Position numbers and translations under genes: made by a program. Shown piece after piece: positions 39,821 to 49,010 of a stretch of 64,000 nucleotides of DNA. Source of the DNA: Hydrotalea sp. GTDB taxonomy: Bacteria; Bacteroidota; Bacteroidia; Chitinophagales; Chitinophagaceae. The number at the start of each line of letters is the position of its first letter. Position 1 is the stretch's first letter. The notes under the pieces are model-generated. The model made no database searches. It saw nothing but the letters and a program-made list of their open reading frames with translations, and had not been told where the DNA came from. Location: assembly GCA_027364735.1 (NCBI GenBank), contig DAHXOT010000043.1, positions 24,896 to 88,895 of the forward strand, read 5' to 3'.

Positions 39821-40064
39821 TTAAAAAAATACGAGCAACCTCTTAGAACACTTGCACAAGTATAAAATAAATATCATATAAATCATTTAACTTTTAATGC
39901 AAATCTGTTATTTTGTATGAAAGTTGGATTTTATCATTACCTAATTGCTTTAAATTATCTGCAATTTTTAAATTTGACTATACAGATTGGTTTAATGCTT
40001 CTATTTAAAATGTTTTTTGTTGGTTTGCAAATAGAGCAATATACTATATATTAATTTAAGAATA

Positions 40065-41027
40065 TCATCGTATAATATTTAAATAAGTTATTGTTTTTGG
40101 ATGTGCATTTGCATAACTGATTGCAACTTCTTTAGCAGCTTGAAGTCTTTGTCTCTCTAAACTAATATTATCTTCATACATTTTCATTCTTAGGTTCCAT
40201 TGCTTTTGCTGCTCAGCATCAATTTTAGATTCAGTAGATTTTATCAATTGTTTCGCTTCTGCAAAACATATTGTTGAAGGATCTATACTGCCTAATGCAT
40301 TTAATGCCCCTGAAAAATTTTTTTGAGCTATTGCAACCTTAGCCTCCATAATTTGTTTTGCACATACTTGATTTTGATATGCTTTATAAATAATTATGGT
40401 TCTGTCTTGTACTTTATTATAACAGCTAACTTCTTCGGGTATGGCGACTAAAATGCCTAAAGCCTGACCATACTCTTGTTTTTTTGCTAAAGCATCAGCT
40501 TTTAAAATTAAATCCCCACATCTTGAATTGTAATAGCTAATGATTTTTTGTTTAGCAATATTAATAAACCCGGCAAAAGCATTATCATTTACATCAATTT
40601 TAGATATTGAATTAGTAATAGCCTCTTGCTGAGAGTAACCGCTTCCTTTTAATTGTTTGCTAATAGAAGAAAATATAATGTTATTTGAAATTTGTTTGAT
40701 TATTAAGCTAAACTCACAATTGGTTACAGTAATATTTTGCATACCGCCTTCAACAACACTAGTTTCGTATATTGCAAACTTTGGGTAAATAACAAAACTG
40801 TTATCATAACCAGTTGCTGATAAACCATATATAGAAACAATATCAACAATTTTTGTCTCAATGTTAGAAAGTTGAGAAGCATTTAGCCCCTCAAGATTAT
40901 CTGGCATTATTACTGATAATGCAATCTTACTCATACCATCAGATTCTGTTAACTGGGCTTTTATTGCTGTAACAAAAAAGACATTAAGAACTATAAATAA
41001 TTTTATAATTTTTTTTATTGATTTCAT
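40065..41027 (-). CDS. Exported protein with helical-repeat C-terminal half
   Basis: A 320-residue protein with a signal peptide (IIKLFIVLNVFFVTAIKAQ). Residues 30-170 form an alpha/beta domain (KIALSVIMPDNLEGLNASQL, VEGGMQNITVTNCEFSLIIK), and 175-290 form TPR-like helices (ADALAKKQEYGQALGILVAI, MEAKVAIAQKNFSGALNALG) with regularly placed cysteines. No family recognised. It is the last gene of a tight minus-strand set, six bases after the DUF6175-like gene, so it most likely works with that protein and with the CsgG-like one. Confidence 0.75.
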   Translation of the reverse strand: MKSIKKIIKLFIVLNVFFVTAIKAQLTESDGMSKIALSVIMPDNLEGLNASQLSNIETKIVDIVSIYGLSATGYDNSFVIYPKFAIYETSVVEGGMQNITVTNCEFSLIIKQISNNIIFSSISKQLKGSGYSQQEAITNSISKIDVNDNAFAGFINIAKQKIISYYNSRCGDLILKADALAKKQEYGQALGILVAIPEEVSCYNKVQDRTIIIYKAYQNQVCAKQIMEAKVAIAQKNFSGALNALGSIDPSTICFAEAKQLIKSTESKIDAEQQKQWNLRMKMYEDNISLERQRLQAAKEVAISYANAHPKTITYLNIIR

Positions 41028-41033
41028 TGAAGC

Positions 41034-41930
41034 TTATTTTATGGTGAAATAAATCGTATTACCCTTAATATCTTTTTTAACTTCTAAGTTTAATGACCTA
41101 AAAAATTTAAATAACTCCAAAGCAAATTTGTTGGGGTTATAATTAGTTCCTGTTGATTGGTCTCTCAAAGGAATTTTAACATCATCAAAAATCATATTTA
41201 AATCAGTAGTGCCTTGTATATGGTAATTATTTTTAAAAGCGTTTTTTCCCATCCATTCTTCTATCTGATCGGAGAGTGGTAGCCCAGAAGTACCTACTTT
41301 ATCTGAAGACATATTATATTTTGATCCCTGTGCAAATCTAATATCTATAATTACCGATTTTCCATTATTAACAATATCAGTAAACTTTGTTTGTAACACA
41401 TTTAAAAAATCTGTAGCAATATTTTCAACTGCTTTTGATGCCAATTTTCCTATATCGTCGGTATAAAATAAACCACTAAGACCGTATTTGTTTGCTAATG
41501 AATTTCCTGTTGAAGCTTCATTGCCTGTAAGAATAATATCAACTGAATTTCCTGAAGTGCTTTGTTTAAAAATTACTTCTGCTTGAACAAAAATATCAGC
41601 ACCAGACATTTGCACTATTTGCGATTTAATATCAGTTTGATTATCTGAATGAAATACATTATTATCTAATGCTGCTTTTAATTTACTCACAAAATCAACA
41701 GTTGTAAAACCTCTACTGTCAAATGCTTCCTTGATTTTTGTTATAGCTATTCGCTTATTTACATCTTTTTCTAAAATTGTTCGTATATCTTCATCTTTCT
41801 TTGTGTATGGTATAACCATAATTTTTGGTTGCACAGTTTGTACTTGTCCACCACTGTTGGTTGCAGCATTTTGAGCTTTACTACAAATACTTGTAGATAA
41901 TAGCAACCCTATAAAAAACATTTTTCGCAT
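41034..41930 (-). CDS. Exported DUF6175-like protein
   Basis: A 298-residue protein with a signal peptide (FFIGLLLSTSICSKAQ). The start of the mature part, PKIMVIPYTKKDEDIRTILE, followed by KIKEAFDSRGFTTVDF and QMSGADIFVQAEVIFKQ, resembles the DUF6175 family of Bacteroidota and, in outline, the CsgG/LpoB-type fold in which a conserved Met/Ala-rich strand follows a name like IMVIP. Assignment is from memory of the family and moderate. It sits between a lipoprotein gene and the 40065 gene, with gaps of 18 and 6 bases. Confidence 0.65.
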   Translation of the reverse strand: MRKMFFIGLLLSTSICSKAQNAATNSGGQVQTVQPKIMVIPYTKKDEDIRTILEKDVNKRIAITKIKEAFDSRGFTTVDFVSKLKAALDNNVFHSDNQTDIKSQIVQMSGADIFVQAEVIFKQSTSGNSVDIILTGNEASTGNSLANKYGLSGLFYTDDIGKLASKAVENIATDFLNVLQTKFTDIVNNGKSVIIDIRFAQGSKYNMSSDKVGTSGLPLSDQIEEWMGKNAFKNNYHIQGTTDLNMIFDDVKIPLRDQSTGTNYNPNKFALELFKFFRSLNLEVKKDIKGNTIYFTIK

Positions 41931-41948
41931 AATAAAATTTTTATACTA

Positions 41949-42431
41949 TTAATACCCTAATTTTCTGATAATATTATTTTGCTCTAAATATTTACGCAAG
42001 GAGTTAATATTAATTTGCAGTTCAAGTCCAGTTTTTATAACTCTTTTATTTTTTTGGTACGAACTTTCTGTAATTCGCATAATAAATGTCTCATAAGCTG
42101 TACCATTGAAAAAGGAGTTATAGAAATTTGAGTTTGCAGTTTTAGATTTATATTCATTATCTACTAATGGAATATTGATTTCACTACCAGGAATTCCTTT
42201 AAATAACAAAATACTAAAGCAATTTTGCTTGGCATTTATAATAGCAGATTTTTTATTTTTTCCATATCCAATACTATTAACTGTTATAGTACCTTCAGAC
42301 TCCTTCGCAATAAAATTCACCTCTGCAGTATAAAAATTATATTTAGGTGAAGATCCTAAATGCTTATTACTATTACAACCGATTATGAGTATAACTAGTA
42401 TACTAATAAATATCAATTCTATAGATTTCAT
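41949..42431 (-). CDS. Small lipoprotein (LPP20-like outline)
   Basis: A 160-residue lipoprotein: signal peptide with lipobox LIIGC (Cys19). The body (AEVNFIAKESEGTITVNSIG, GKNKKSAIINAKQNCFSILL) has the strand-helix order of LPP20/CsgG-neighbour lipoproteins, in which a helix with a row of alanines follows the first strand. No firm family. It starts three bases after the CsgG-like gene ends, so the two are almost certainly co-translated. Confidence 0.65.
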   Translation of the reverse strand: MKSIELIFISILVILIIGCNSNKHLGSSPKYNFYTAEVNFIAKESEGTITVNSIGYGKNKKSAIINAKQNCFSILLFKGIPGSEINIPLVDNEYKSKTANSNFYNSFFNGTAYETFIMRITESSYQKNKRVIKTGLELQININSLRKYLEQNNIIRKLGY

Positions 42432-42434
42432 TTA

Positions 42435-43364
42435 CTAATAACGATTAACTTTTATCAATAATGTTTTACCCTGACTCAAACAATCTTGAATTGCTTTTGC
42501 GCCACTATGAACTTTACAAACTGAAAAGTCTCCTTGTTCTTCAGCAATAGTAGCATTTCCAACAACAATATTTCTTGTATATTCTTTCCCATCAATTGCA
42601 AGTTTTTCTATATAAAAAATATCTATTTTAGAACTATTGTTTAATACAAAAAATGCTTTCGAACTTTGCAAATTCATTTCCTTACCCCCTTTAATCAAAA
42701 TTTCTTTCGGCAACCCTTTTTTATCAAGAGATTCAACTTTAATTACTTTCATATATATAGGAAATGCTTCATTAACCCAAATATTAAATTTATTACCGCT
42801 ACTGCTGATTAATTTATTAATACAGACACTTCCTATAGTTTCACCATCAAAATCCTCACTTAAATTGAATATTTTACTCGTTTTTACTGTACCCGTTTCA
42901 ACATCAATAACTTTACAATTAATAACAACATTTGCATTAATTCCAGAAGTCAAAGTTTCTGTTTTGGTTGTTAGCCGCATAAGAGCATTTGCAGCCTTTT
43001 CTTTAGAATACTTAGTAAAATTAACTTGACTAATGTCAGTAGAAATAATATATTGGGCCCCTAAACTTTTACTTTGCTGAACTGTATAACCATTTATAAA
43101 ATCTTCATTCTTTTGCAAAGTTTTTTCGCTTTCTAATTGTGTAATTTTTGTTCTATCAACAAGAGTAAACCGTGATTTACCATTAAAAGCTGTAGCTAAT
43201 AGATCTTCAACGCTGGCTGCATAATTGTATCCATCCCTTGCTGAAGATGTAGCGGGCAATATCGCCAAAATGTATGAACCATCATTACTAACTTGTGCAA
43301 GCAAATCAAATCTTACAAATAAAAAACAAATAAAAAAGATGATAACCCTGAATTTTTTTTTCAT
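42435..43364 (-). CDS. Exported CsgG-like protein
   Basis: A 309-residue protein with signal peptide (VIIFFICFLFVRFDLLAQ). Residues 30-200 carry a CsgG/LpoB-type domain: YILAILPATSSARDGYN, SVEDLLATAFNGKSRFTLVD, RTKITQLESEKTLQKNEDF, SKSLGAQYIISTDISQV and the VINCKVIDVETGTVKTSKIF strand. CsgG forms the curli secretion pore in E. coli, but this protein has no lipobox cysteine and an extra C-terminal beta-rich region, so pore formation is doubtful. It leads a four-gene unit. Confidence 0.75.
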   Translation of the reverse strand: MKKKFRVIIFFICFLFVRFDLLAQVSNDGSYILAILPATSSARDGYNYAASVEDLLATAFNGKSRFTLVDRTKITQLESEKTLQKNEDFINGYTVQQSKSLGAQYIISTDISQVNFTKYSKEKAANALMRLTTKTETLTSGINANVVINCKVIDVETGTVKTSKIFNLSEDFDGETIGSVCINKLISSSGNKFNIWVNEAFPIYMKVIKVESLDKKGLPKEILIKGGKEMNLQSSKAFFVLNNSSKIDIFYIEKLAIDGKEYTRNIVVGNATIAEEQGDFSVCKVHSGAKAIQDCLSQGKTLLIKVNRY

Positions 43365-43447
43365 TTTTTATATTTTAAAAAATTAATTAATATCTTGAAT
43401 TTTTTAACCCTTCTGGTTTTTGTTTCGAGGTTAAGGAATTATATCAC

Positions 43448-44527
43448 TTATAAATTTTTACTTCTACTAAGATTTTTATTCTTCTGTTGATTACTATTAT
43501 TATTAAATTGAAATTGTAATAACTTTCCTGTTGTACTATAATCCTTAGTAAATACTACTTTTTTCGTTAATAAAGTGGAATTTATTTTAACAGATGCAAT
43601 AGGTGTTGATATTACCCCCAACGGTGCTCTTTGACTATTCCGAATGTGTACAGTAACAGCATAAGCACCAGCTCCTTTACCTGTATAATTAGCTTCAGAA
43701 GGATCAAAACTAACATTAAATGTAGAATTCCCATTAGCATCTGTCAATGGAACACCATTATATATTGCTCGTACTTTTACAACTGTTTGAGACGAAACAT
43801 TGCATGCAGAATATAAGTTTACTTTCACAGTATAATCACCAGCTTCAACCAATGCTCCGTGTTGATATGTTACATTTTCACTTTCTATGTAATCGAGTGC
43901 ACAATTGGGGTTTGAATCAACATCTAACTCACCTCCATTTGTGGACGTCCTATTCCCAAAATAAATCTCTTCTCCATTTGGCTCAATCACATGCAGGTCA
44001 ATGTCATTATCTTTTTTCCATGTGCAATTAATTTGTAATAGTCCCGTTCCATTCTTAATTTCAGAAGCTTGTAAAATATAATAATTACTTATTTGCCCAT
44101 TTATGTCTACATAAGCAATTCGAAAACTCATTGACTGTAGCGTTAACGTTTGTGAAACAGCAAGGCTGAATGTATAATTATTAGATGAAATTTGTGTAAG
44201 ATAAGTTTGATCAACTGTATAATATCCATCAATATCACTTAACCCAATTATTACATTCGATATTGTATTAGAAGACTCAAAACTTATAATGTTACTTCCT
44301 CCTGTCAAAACAAAGTTGCTGCCTTGCACATTACTTATAACCGGAGAAGTAGACGATGTTGGAGATGAAGAAGGCAACTTTGATCGCACATAACTTGAAT
44401 GATCTACATCAAAGTAATTTTTTTGGTAAGTGCTATAATCAACTACTGCTTGTCCACTATCTTTTTTGCAACTGTTAAAAGAAAAAAGCATTATCGCAAT
44501 AAAAAGAATTTTTAATAACCTTTTCAT
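43448..44527 (-). CDS. Lipoprotein with YfaP/DUF2135-like domain
   Basis: A 359-residue lipoprotein (lipobox FNSC, Cys20). A serine-rich linker (50-65) leads to an Ig-like stretch and then, at 168-255, a domain with CTWKKDNDIDLHVIEPNGEE, IYFGNRTSTNGGELDVDSN and VEAGDYTVKVNLYS. The DxDLHVxxPxGE and GGxLDxD words are those of the YfaP / DUF2135 family, a beta-sandwich of unknown function often linked to surface or von Willebrand-factor-type proteins. The C terminus is Asn/Gln/Lys-rich. It lies 83 bases upstream of the CsgG-like gene. Confidence 0.75.
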   Translation of the reverse strand: MKRLLKILFIAIMLFSFNSCKKDSGQAVVDYSTYQKNYFDVDHSSYVRSKLPSSSPTSSTSPVISNVQGSNFVLTGGSNIISFESSNTISNVIIGLSDIDGYYTVDQTYLTQISSNNYTFSLAVSQTLTLQSMSFRIAYVDINGQISNYYILQASEIKNGTGLLQINCTWKKDNDIDLHVIEPNGEEIYFGNRTSTNGGELDVDSNPNCALDYIESENVTYQHGALVEAGDYTVKVNLYSACNVSSQTVVKVRAIYNGVPLTDANGNSTFNVSFDPSEANYTGKGAGAYAVTVHIRNSQRAPLGVISTPIASVKINSTLLTKKVVFTKDYSTTGKLLQFQFNNNSNQQKNKNLSRSKNL

Positions 44528-44561
44528 ATATATTTATTTTTATATTGATAAAGTATTTTTT

Positions 44562-44912
44562 TTAAAACTTAAAAGCTGCTCCAACACTTAAATTGCTATA
44601 ATCGCTACCACCTATACCTAATTCAGCAAATGCATCTAACTTTTCGGTAAAATAATATCGACTACCTACGCCTAAACCCCAATAAATTCCACTGGCAGAA
44701 GCGGCCCCTGATGTAAATCCTAAATTGTAAGTAACATTTCCACTTGCGTATCCTAACGAAAGAATACCATTAACAGCTAACTTGTTATTTGATACCGCAA
44801 AACAGTACAAGCCAAGTGTTGTATAAATTATTCCTGTGTAAAATGCTTTTAGCTGATAAAAGCCAATTAAACCAATAGTTATGAATGCAATAAGCAGAAT
44901 TGTTTTTTCCAT
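44562..44912 (-). CDS. Small membrane or barrel-like protein
   Basis: A 116-residue protein. The N-terminal half has hydrophobic stretches (TILLIAFITIGLIGFYQL, TGIIYTTLGLYCFAV); the second half shows short amphipathic strands (YWGLGVGSRYYF, LDAFAELGIGGSDY) and ends in phenylalanine, as outer-membrane barrels do. It could be the end of a larger barrel gene that has lost its front. First gene of the minus-strand set, 34 bases before the YfaP-like gene. Confidence 0.6.
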   Translation of the reverse strand: MEKTILLIAFITIGLIGFYQLKAFYTGIIYTTLGLYCFAVSNNKLAVNGILSLGYASGNVTYNLGFTSGAASASGIYWGLGVGSRYYFTEKLDAFAELGIGGSDYSNLSVGAAFKF

Positions 44913-45046
44913 TTTTTTTACATTTTATTGTTCAATTTTTTTTTAATACAGAAGAATAATATTGGTTGTATTACCTTCTCATAAATGTTAGTTTACATTT
45001 TATTTACAAGCAATTTATACAAACATTTATATTAAATTTTACTGCT

Positions 45047-45083
45047 AAGCATGAAACGGAAAAAATGAAGCATGAAACGGAAA
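45047..45083. promoter_or_regulatory. Two 16-bp direct repeats at 21-bp period, candidate LytTR operator
   Basis: AAGCATGAAACGGAAA occurs at 45047-45062 and exactly again at 45068-45083. The period of 21 bp (two helix turns) and the core TTTCAT on the other strand match the pattern of LytTR-type sites such as that of YpdB. The site lies between the divergent 44912 gene and the sensor kinase, whose response regulator is of the LytTR class. Confidence 0.65.
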
Positions 45084-45103
45084 TAAATCGCTTTTTTGTT
45101 CTG

Positions 45104-45132
45104 TTTGATGGAAAAAAACTTGCTTATTTTTA
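45104..45132 (+). promoter_or_regulatory. Candidate promoter of the kinase gene
   Basis: TTTG (45104-45107), 17 bases, then TATTTTTA (45125-45132), one mismatch to TAnnTTTG. Transcription would begin close to 45139, which favours the ATG at 45152 over that at 45137. Confidence 0.35.
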
Positions 45133-45151
45133 CTAAATGATTCAAATACAA

Positions 45152-48100
45152 ATGAAATATTTACTTCTTATATTATTTATTGCATTTGTTTTTTCATTGG
45201 TTGCACAACCAACAAAACCTGTTGCTGTTGCTAATACGTATACACTTTCCGAAGCCGATGGTTTTCCCGGGTATAATTATGTTACATCTGGCCAGTTTAG
45301 CAGTACGGGTAAACTTTATATAAAAGATTTCTTTGGCAATTTGCATATTACCGGCAACAACTTTATTAAAAAAATACCGGGTGTAAAAAACTTAGAAAAT
45401 AATATTGGGCTATACTTGCTTTCGGATACAGTTTTATGGATTTGCTCTGGTGTAAGAAAAGTAATATACATTATTGCAAACGATACGCTGCAAAAAACAG
45501 TTGAATTTCCTTTTAAAAATTTTTATATTGCTAATAATGGAGCATCTAATGTTATATATCAATTTAAACCTGCAGGCAACTATATAGAAGTGTATAAATT
45601 TATTAGCGATAAATTGGTGCTGCTAAATAAAGCAGCATGGGATTCTACAATAAAAATAGATAATAATGGAAATAATATTATTAAAGACAATCAATTTTTT
45701 CTCCGCACCATTGCACCGCAAAATAAAGAAGGCATTTATTTGTTCGATACTGTAACCAATCAGTTCAAATACATCAATACCATACCCAAAATAACTAATG
45801 ATTTTAATAAAGTACTGTATAATAATAATTGGCAAATAATTAAACCCTTACAACAATTGTTTGCCGATTTTTATACAACGCATATAGGTAAATGGATAAA
45901 CTACAACGAATTTAAATTTTTAGAAAATGATATAGCGTTTCAATTAATAAGTGCTGATAAAAATTCTTTTGTACTCCATTACCAAAACGATTTATACGAA
46001 CATGTTAACTACGATTCAACCCATATACTTCCCGGTTCTTTTACTTTCGAAACTTCCAATAAATTAAACCATATTCAAAAAAATCCCTATTACCCTTATT
46101 TTTTGGCATTAACCAATAATAAGCCCATGCGCATTTTTCCGTATATAAAAAAATACCCTTATTTGTTTAACCAAAAAAATGCGGCCAATATTTTTGCCTT
46201 GGGGCAAGATGATAACGGTAATATTTGGGCAGGCAGTTACCAAAATAATTTAAGTATTATAAGTTCGGCACCGGCTAATTCTTCCAAAGTAAAAGAATTA
46301 AGTGGAACAAGAATGAAGCTAACCGAATTACCAAAACAGCCGTATCGTTTTATGAATGCCAGCATTAATTATAACCACAAATTATATTTTGTTGGCGAAA
46401 CGTTTCAGGGTGGCATTTTGCAATACAATTTGGATGGAACCATGCACAAATTAAAACCGCAAACATCCGTTGGTTTTTATTTATACTATGCACCTCGCAG
46501 CAAAACAATTTGGATGCCTTCGGCAGAAGGTTCCAATTATCCTGTTTATACTTGTAATGCTTCTGCATTTGAAAAGCCTTTTATTCATTGGCAAAAATTA
46601 GATACTGCTGTTGGTATTCAACCCTTTGGCTTTTCTACCATGACCGAAGATACCTTGCAACGCATTTGGATAGGGCATCCTAAAAAAGGTTTTGCAGTGT
46701 ATAACCAGCAAACAAAAAAAGCAATTACCTACGATTTGCATAAAAACGAAACACCAATTGGTTTTATAAGTTGTATTACCGATGCCAAAGGCACTGTTTT
46801 TATGGGCAGCGACGATAAAGGTCTTTGGTATTACAACGATTATACTAAACCGCCTACACCGCAAAACATTCATAATATTTATCATCCTTTATTAAACAAT
46901 ACCATTCGCATTACCTCAATGGCTATTTATAAAAACTGGCTGGTAATGGGCTGCTACAATAAAATTTGTTTATTAAATTTAGATAGTTTTTATAGTAAGC
47001 ATACAACTGTAGTACGTTATTTAAATCCGCAGGAAGCATCGTTTACAAGTTTTACCGAACAAAATACTATGCTGGTTAGTAAAACCGATAGTACTTTATG
47101 GTTTAGCACCAGCGATATGCTGTATCAATGGGATATTAAAACATGGCTGCAATTACCGCAATATAAAGCAACTGTACATACTTTTTTGCAGAACGACAGC
47201 AACCGTACCGAACTAAGCAGTAACAATACTTTGCATTTAGATGCCGGTATAACCAGTTTCGATATTGTATTCGAATATTTAAGTCCGGATGGTTTACCGC
47301 GTTATACCCGTACAGCTTTAGTGAAACAAGGCGATAGTGTTGCTTTTAACTTGCCAAATATTGCATCGGGCAAATTCTTATATAAAAATTTAAGCAGTGG
47401 CAAGTACACATTTTACATAGAAATTTTTGAACAAGATGGCAGTACCAGTAGGTATAAATATCCATTCATCATCAATAAATATATTTGGCAACAATGGTGG
47501 TTTTGGGTATTGGCATCGTTTGTATTTGTAACACCTTTTATTTTATGGCTAAACAGTTTGCGTAAAGAAGCTTTACAGCAAAAAAAAATAAGCCAATTAA
47601 GTATTGTATCGCTCAGTAGTCAGTTTCGCCCGCACTTTATACTAAATGCCTTGAACACCATTGGAGCCGATTTAAGAGATAAGCCTAATGCCGAAACAGT
47701 GATTAGTCGTTTGGGTGAGAGTATTAATCTTATTTTCAATCAGGCACAACAAAAACGTATTGCACATACTTTAAAAAACGAGTGGGTATTGGTAGAAAAC
47801 GTAATTACCATTCACCGCATTATGTATATTCCCGAATTGCAGGTACAAGAACCAAGTACAGAATGGTTACACCAAAATTTCGACATACAGGTACCAATGG
47901 GTATTATTGAAATAATGGTAGAAAATGCTTTACTGCACGGATTACGCAATAAAAAACAAGCACCTTATATTTTAAAAATTACGGCAACTGCCGATGAAAC
48001 AAATATTTATTTTACCATTACCGATAACGGCATTGGCAGAGCAAAAGCCATGCAATTAAGCAGCTATAAAAAGCATGGAACCGGAACAAAAAACTTATCT

Positions 48101-48238
48101 GAAATTATAGGCATCTTAAACAAGTTTAATAAAAATAAAATTGAAATAAACTATACCGATATGGTTTTTAGCGATGCTGAAAACAGCGGAACTATTATTT
48201 CTATTGTTATCCCAAAAAATTATTTTTATGACTACTGA
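45152..48238 (+). CDS. LytS/YpdA-type sensor histidine kinase with beta-propeller
   Basis: A 1028-residue membrane sensor. From Met at 45152 it has a signal peptide (MKYLLLILFIAFVFSLVAQ), about 650 residues of propeller-type repeats with two-component-regulator blades (GNIWAGSYQNNLSII, RIWIGHPKKGFAVYN, GTVFMGSDDKGLWYYN, STLWFSTSDMLYQWD), a Y_Y_Y-like domain, one membrane helix (782-800, WWFWVLASFVFVTPFILWL) and a His_kinase domain with phospho-accepting His828 in RPHFILN, an N-box VENALLHGL and G-box DNGIGRAKA / GTGTKNL. The propeller should face the periplasm. It overlaps the regulator by 11 bases. Confidence 0.92.
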   Translation: MKYLLLILFIAFVFSLVAQPTKPVAVANTYTLSEADGFPGYNYVTSGQFSSTGKLYIKDFFGNLHITGNNFIKKIPGVKNLENNIGLYLLSDTVLWICSGVRKVIYIIANDTLQKTVEFPFKNFYIANNGASNVIYQFKPAGNYIEVYKFISDKLVLLNKAAWDSTIKIDNNGNNIIKDNQFFLRTIAPQNKEGIYLFDTVTNQFKYINTIPKITNDFNKVLYNNNWQIIKPLQQLFADFYTTHIGKWINYNEFKFLENDIAFQLISADKNSFVLHYQNDLYEHVNYDSTHILPGSFTFETSNKLNHIQKNPYYPYFLALTNNKPMRIFPYIKKYPYLFNQKNAANIFALGQDDNGNIWAGSYQNNLSIISSAPANSSKVKELSGTRMKLTELPKQPYRFMNASINYNHKLYFVGETFQGGILQYNLDGTMHKLKPQTSVGFYLYYAPRSKTIWMPSAEGSNYPVYTCNASAFEKPFIHWQKLDTAVGIQPFGFSTMTEDTLQRIWIGHPKKGFAVYNQQTKKAITYDLHKNETPIGFISCITDAKGTVFMGSDDKGLWYYNDYTKPPTPQNIHNIYHPLLNNTIRITSMAIYKNWLVMGCYNKICLLNLDSFYSKHTTVVRYLNPQEASFTSFTEQNTMLVSKTDSTLWFSTSDMLYQWDIKTWLQLPQYKATVHTFLQNDSNRTELSSNNTLHLDAGITSFDIVFEYLSPDGLPRYTRTALVKQGDSVAFNLPNIASGKFLYKNLSSGKYTFYIEIFEQDGSTSRYKYPFIINKYIWQQWWFWVLASFVFVTPFILWLNSLRKEALQQKKISQLSIVSLSSQFRPHFILNALNTIGADLRDKPNAETVISRLGESINLIFNQAQQKRIAHTLKNEWVLVENVITIHRIMYIPELQVQEPSTEWLHQNFDIQVPMGIIEIMVENALLHGLRNKKQAPYILKITATADETNIYFTITDNGIGRAKAMQLSSYKKHGTGTKNLSEIIGILNKFNKNKIEINYTDMVFSDAENSGTIISIVIPKNYFYDY

Positions 48239-49010
48239 TTTAAAGTATTTAATTATTGAAGACAGCTTAAAAGTATGCGAAGGGATTGCTGAAAGAATGC
48301 AACCATTTACCAACTGGACTGCATGCGTTTTTGCGCATCATGTTGACGATGCAAAACAAATTGCATCTGCCGAAAAACCACAATTAATTTTTATTGACTG
48401 GGCATTAAAGGGTGGCAGTGCTTACGAAGTGTTGTTACATATTCAAACCATACCCGACTATTATCCGTATATTATTTTCAATACAGGCTATCAAAGCGAA
48501 AACCCCGAAATACCGCAGGAAATAATTAATAATTATAAGATTGATAAATATGTGGTGAAGCCATTGTGGGAGAACTTGCGAAATAATTTATCAACTTATT
48601 TAATAGAAGCCGAAAAAAAGTTAGAGCAAACCGCTAAGCTTAAACAAATTTGGCTTACCGATATTCATAAAAGAACAGTGCAAATTAATTTGCAAGATTT
48701 AGTTTGTATTTGTCAGGAAGTTGACAACCATTACCATAAAAGTTTTTGTTTACATAATCAGTCAACTGTAACCGTTAGAATTTCATGGCACGAGATAATT
48801 GACGTTCTAAAAGAAAATGAGATAGATTTTTTTGTAACCAATAGTCGCCATCATCTCATCATAAAAAAATATATTGAATGTTATAAACGGCCATATATAA
48901 AATTGAAAAACTTTGGGCACAAAATTGAAGTAGTAAAAGAAAAATTGCATGAGTTTGATATGTGGCTGGGAGAAACAAACCAAATTAAAAACATAAAAAT
49001 AAATATGTAA
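48228..49010 (+). CDS. LytTR-family response regulator
   Basis: A 260-residue regulator that starts inside the kinase end (ATG 48228); an upstream Met at 48174 would lie within the kinase gene and break the receiver domain, so it is rejected. The receiver domain shows IIEDS (acidic pocket), phospho-accepting Asp57 in LIFIDWALKGG, Thr86 and Lys111 in VVKPLW. Residues about 150-250 form a LytTR DNA-binding domain (VQINLQDLVCICQEVDNHYH, NEIDFFVTNSRHHLIIKKYI). LytTR proteins bind paired direct repeats, and such a pair lies upstream of the kinase gene. Confidence 0.9.
   Translation: MTTDLKYLIIEDSLKVCEGIAERMQPFTNWTACVFAHHVDDAKQIASAEKPQLIFIDWALKGGSAYEVLLHIQTIPDYYPYIIFNTGYQSENPEIPQEIINNYKIDKYVVKPLWENLRNNLSTYLIEAEKKLEQTAKLKQIWLTDIHKRTVQINLQDLVCICQEVDNHYHKSFCLHNQSTVTVRISWHEIIDVLKENEIDFFVTNSRHHLIIKKYIECYKRPYIKLKNFGHKIEVVKEKLHEFDMWLGETNQIKNIKINM

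Larger units (their letters stand above)
39209..40064. other. Degraded intergenic region with gene remnants
   Basis: About 860 bases without an intact gene. It holds a 67-codon remnant (39617-39820), a hairpin downstream of it, and a second, deleted copy of the same coding segment near 39341-39405. The last 240 bases before the 40065 gene (about 39825-40064) are AT-rich with no feature recognised. The plus-strand frame 39221-39553 is antisense to the deleted copy and is not believed. Confidence 0.6.

Noticed and set aside
42435..43364. True curli secretion pore CsgG
   Set aside because: There is no lipobox cysteine, and no curlin (CsgA/B), CsgE or CsgF genes are near; only the fold-level likeness is kept.
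48174..48227. Earlier start for the LytTR regulator
   Set aside because: It lies within the kinase coding region; the receiver domain begins right after the Met at 48228.
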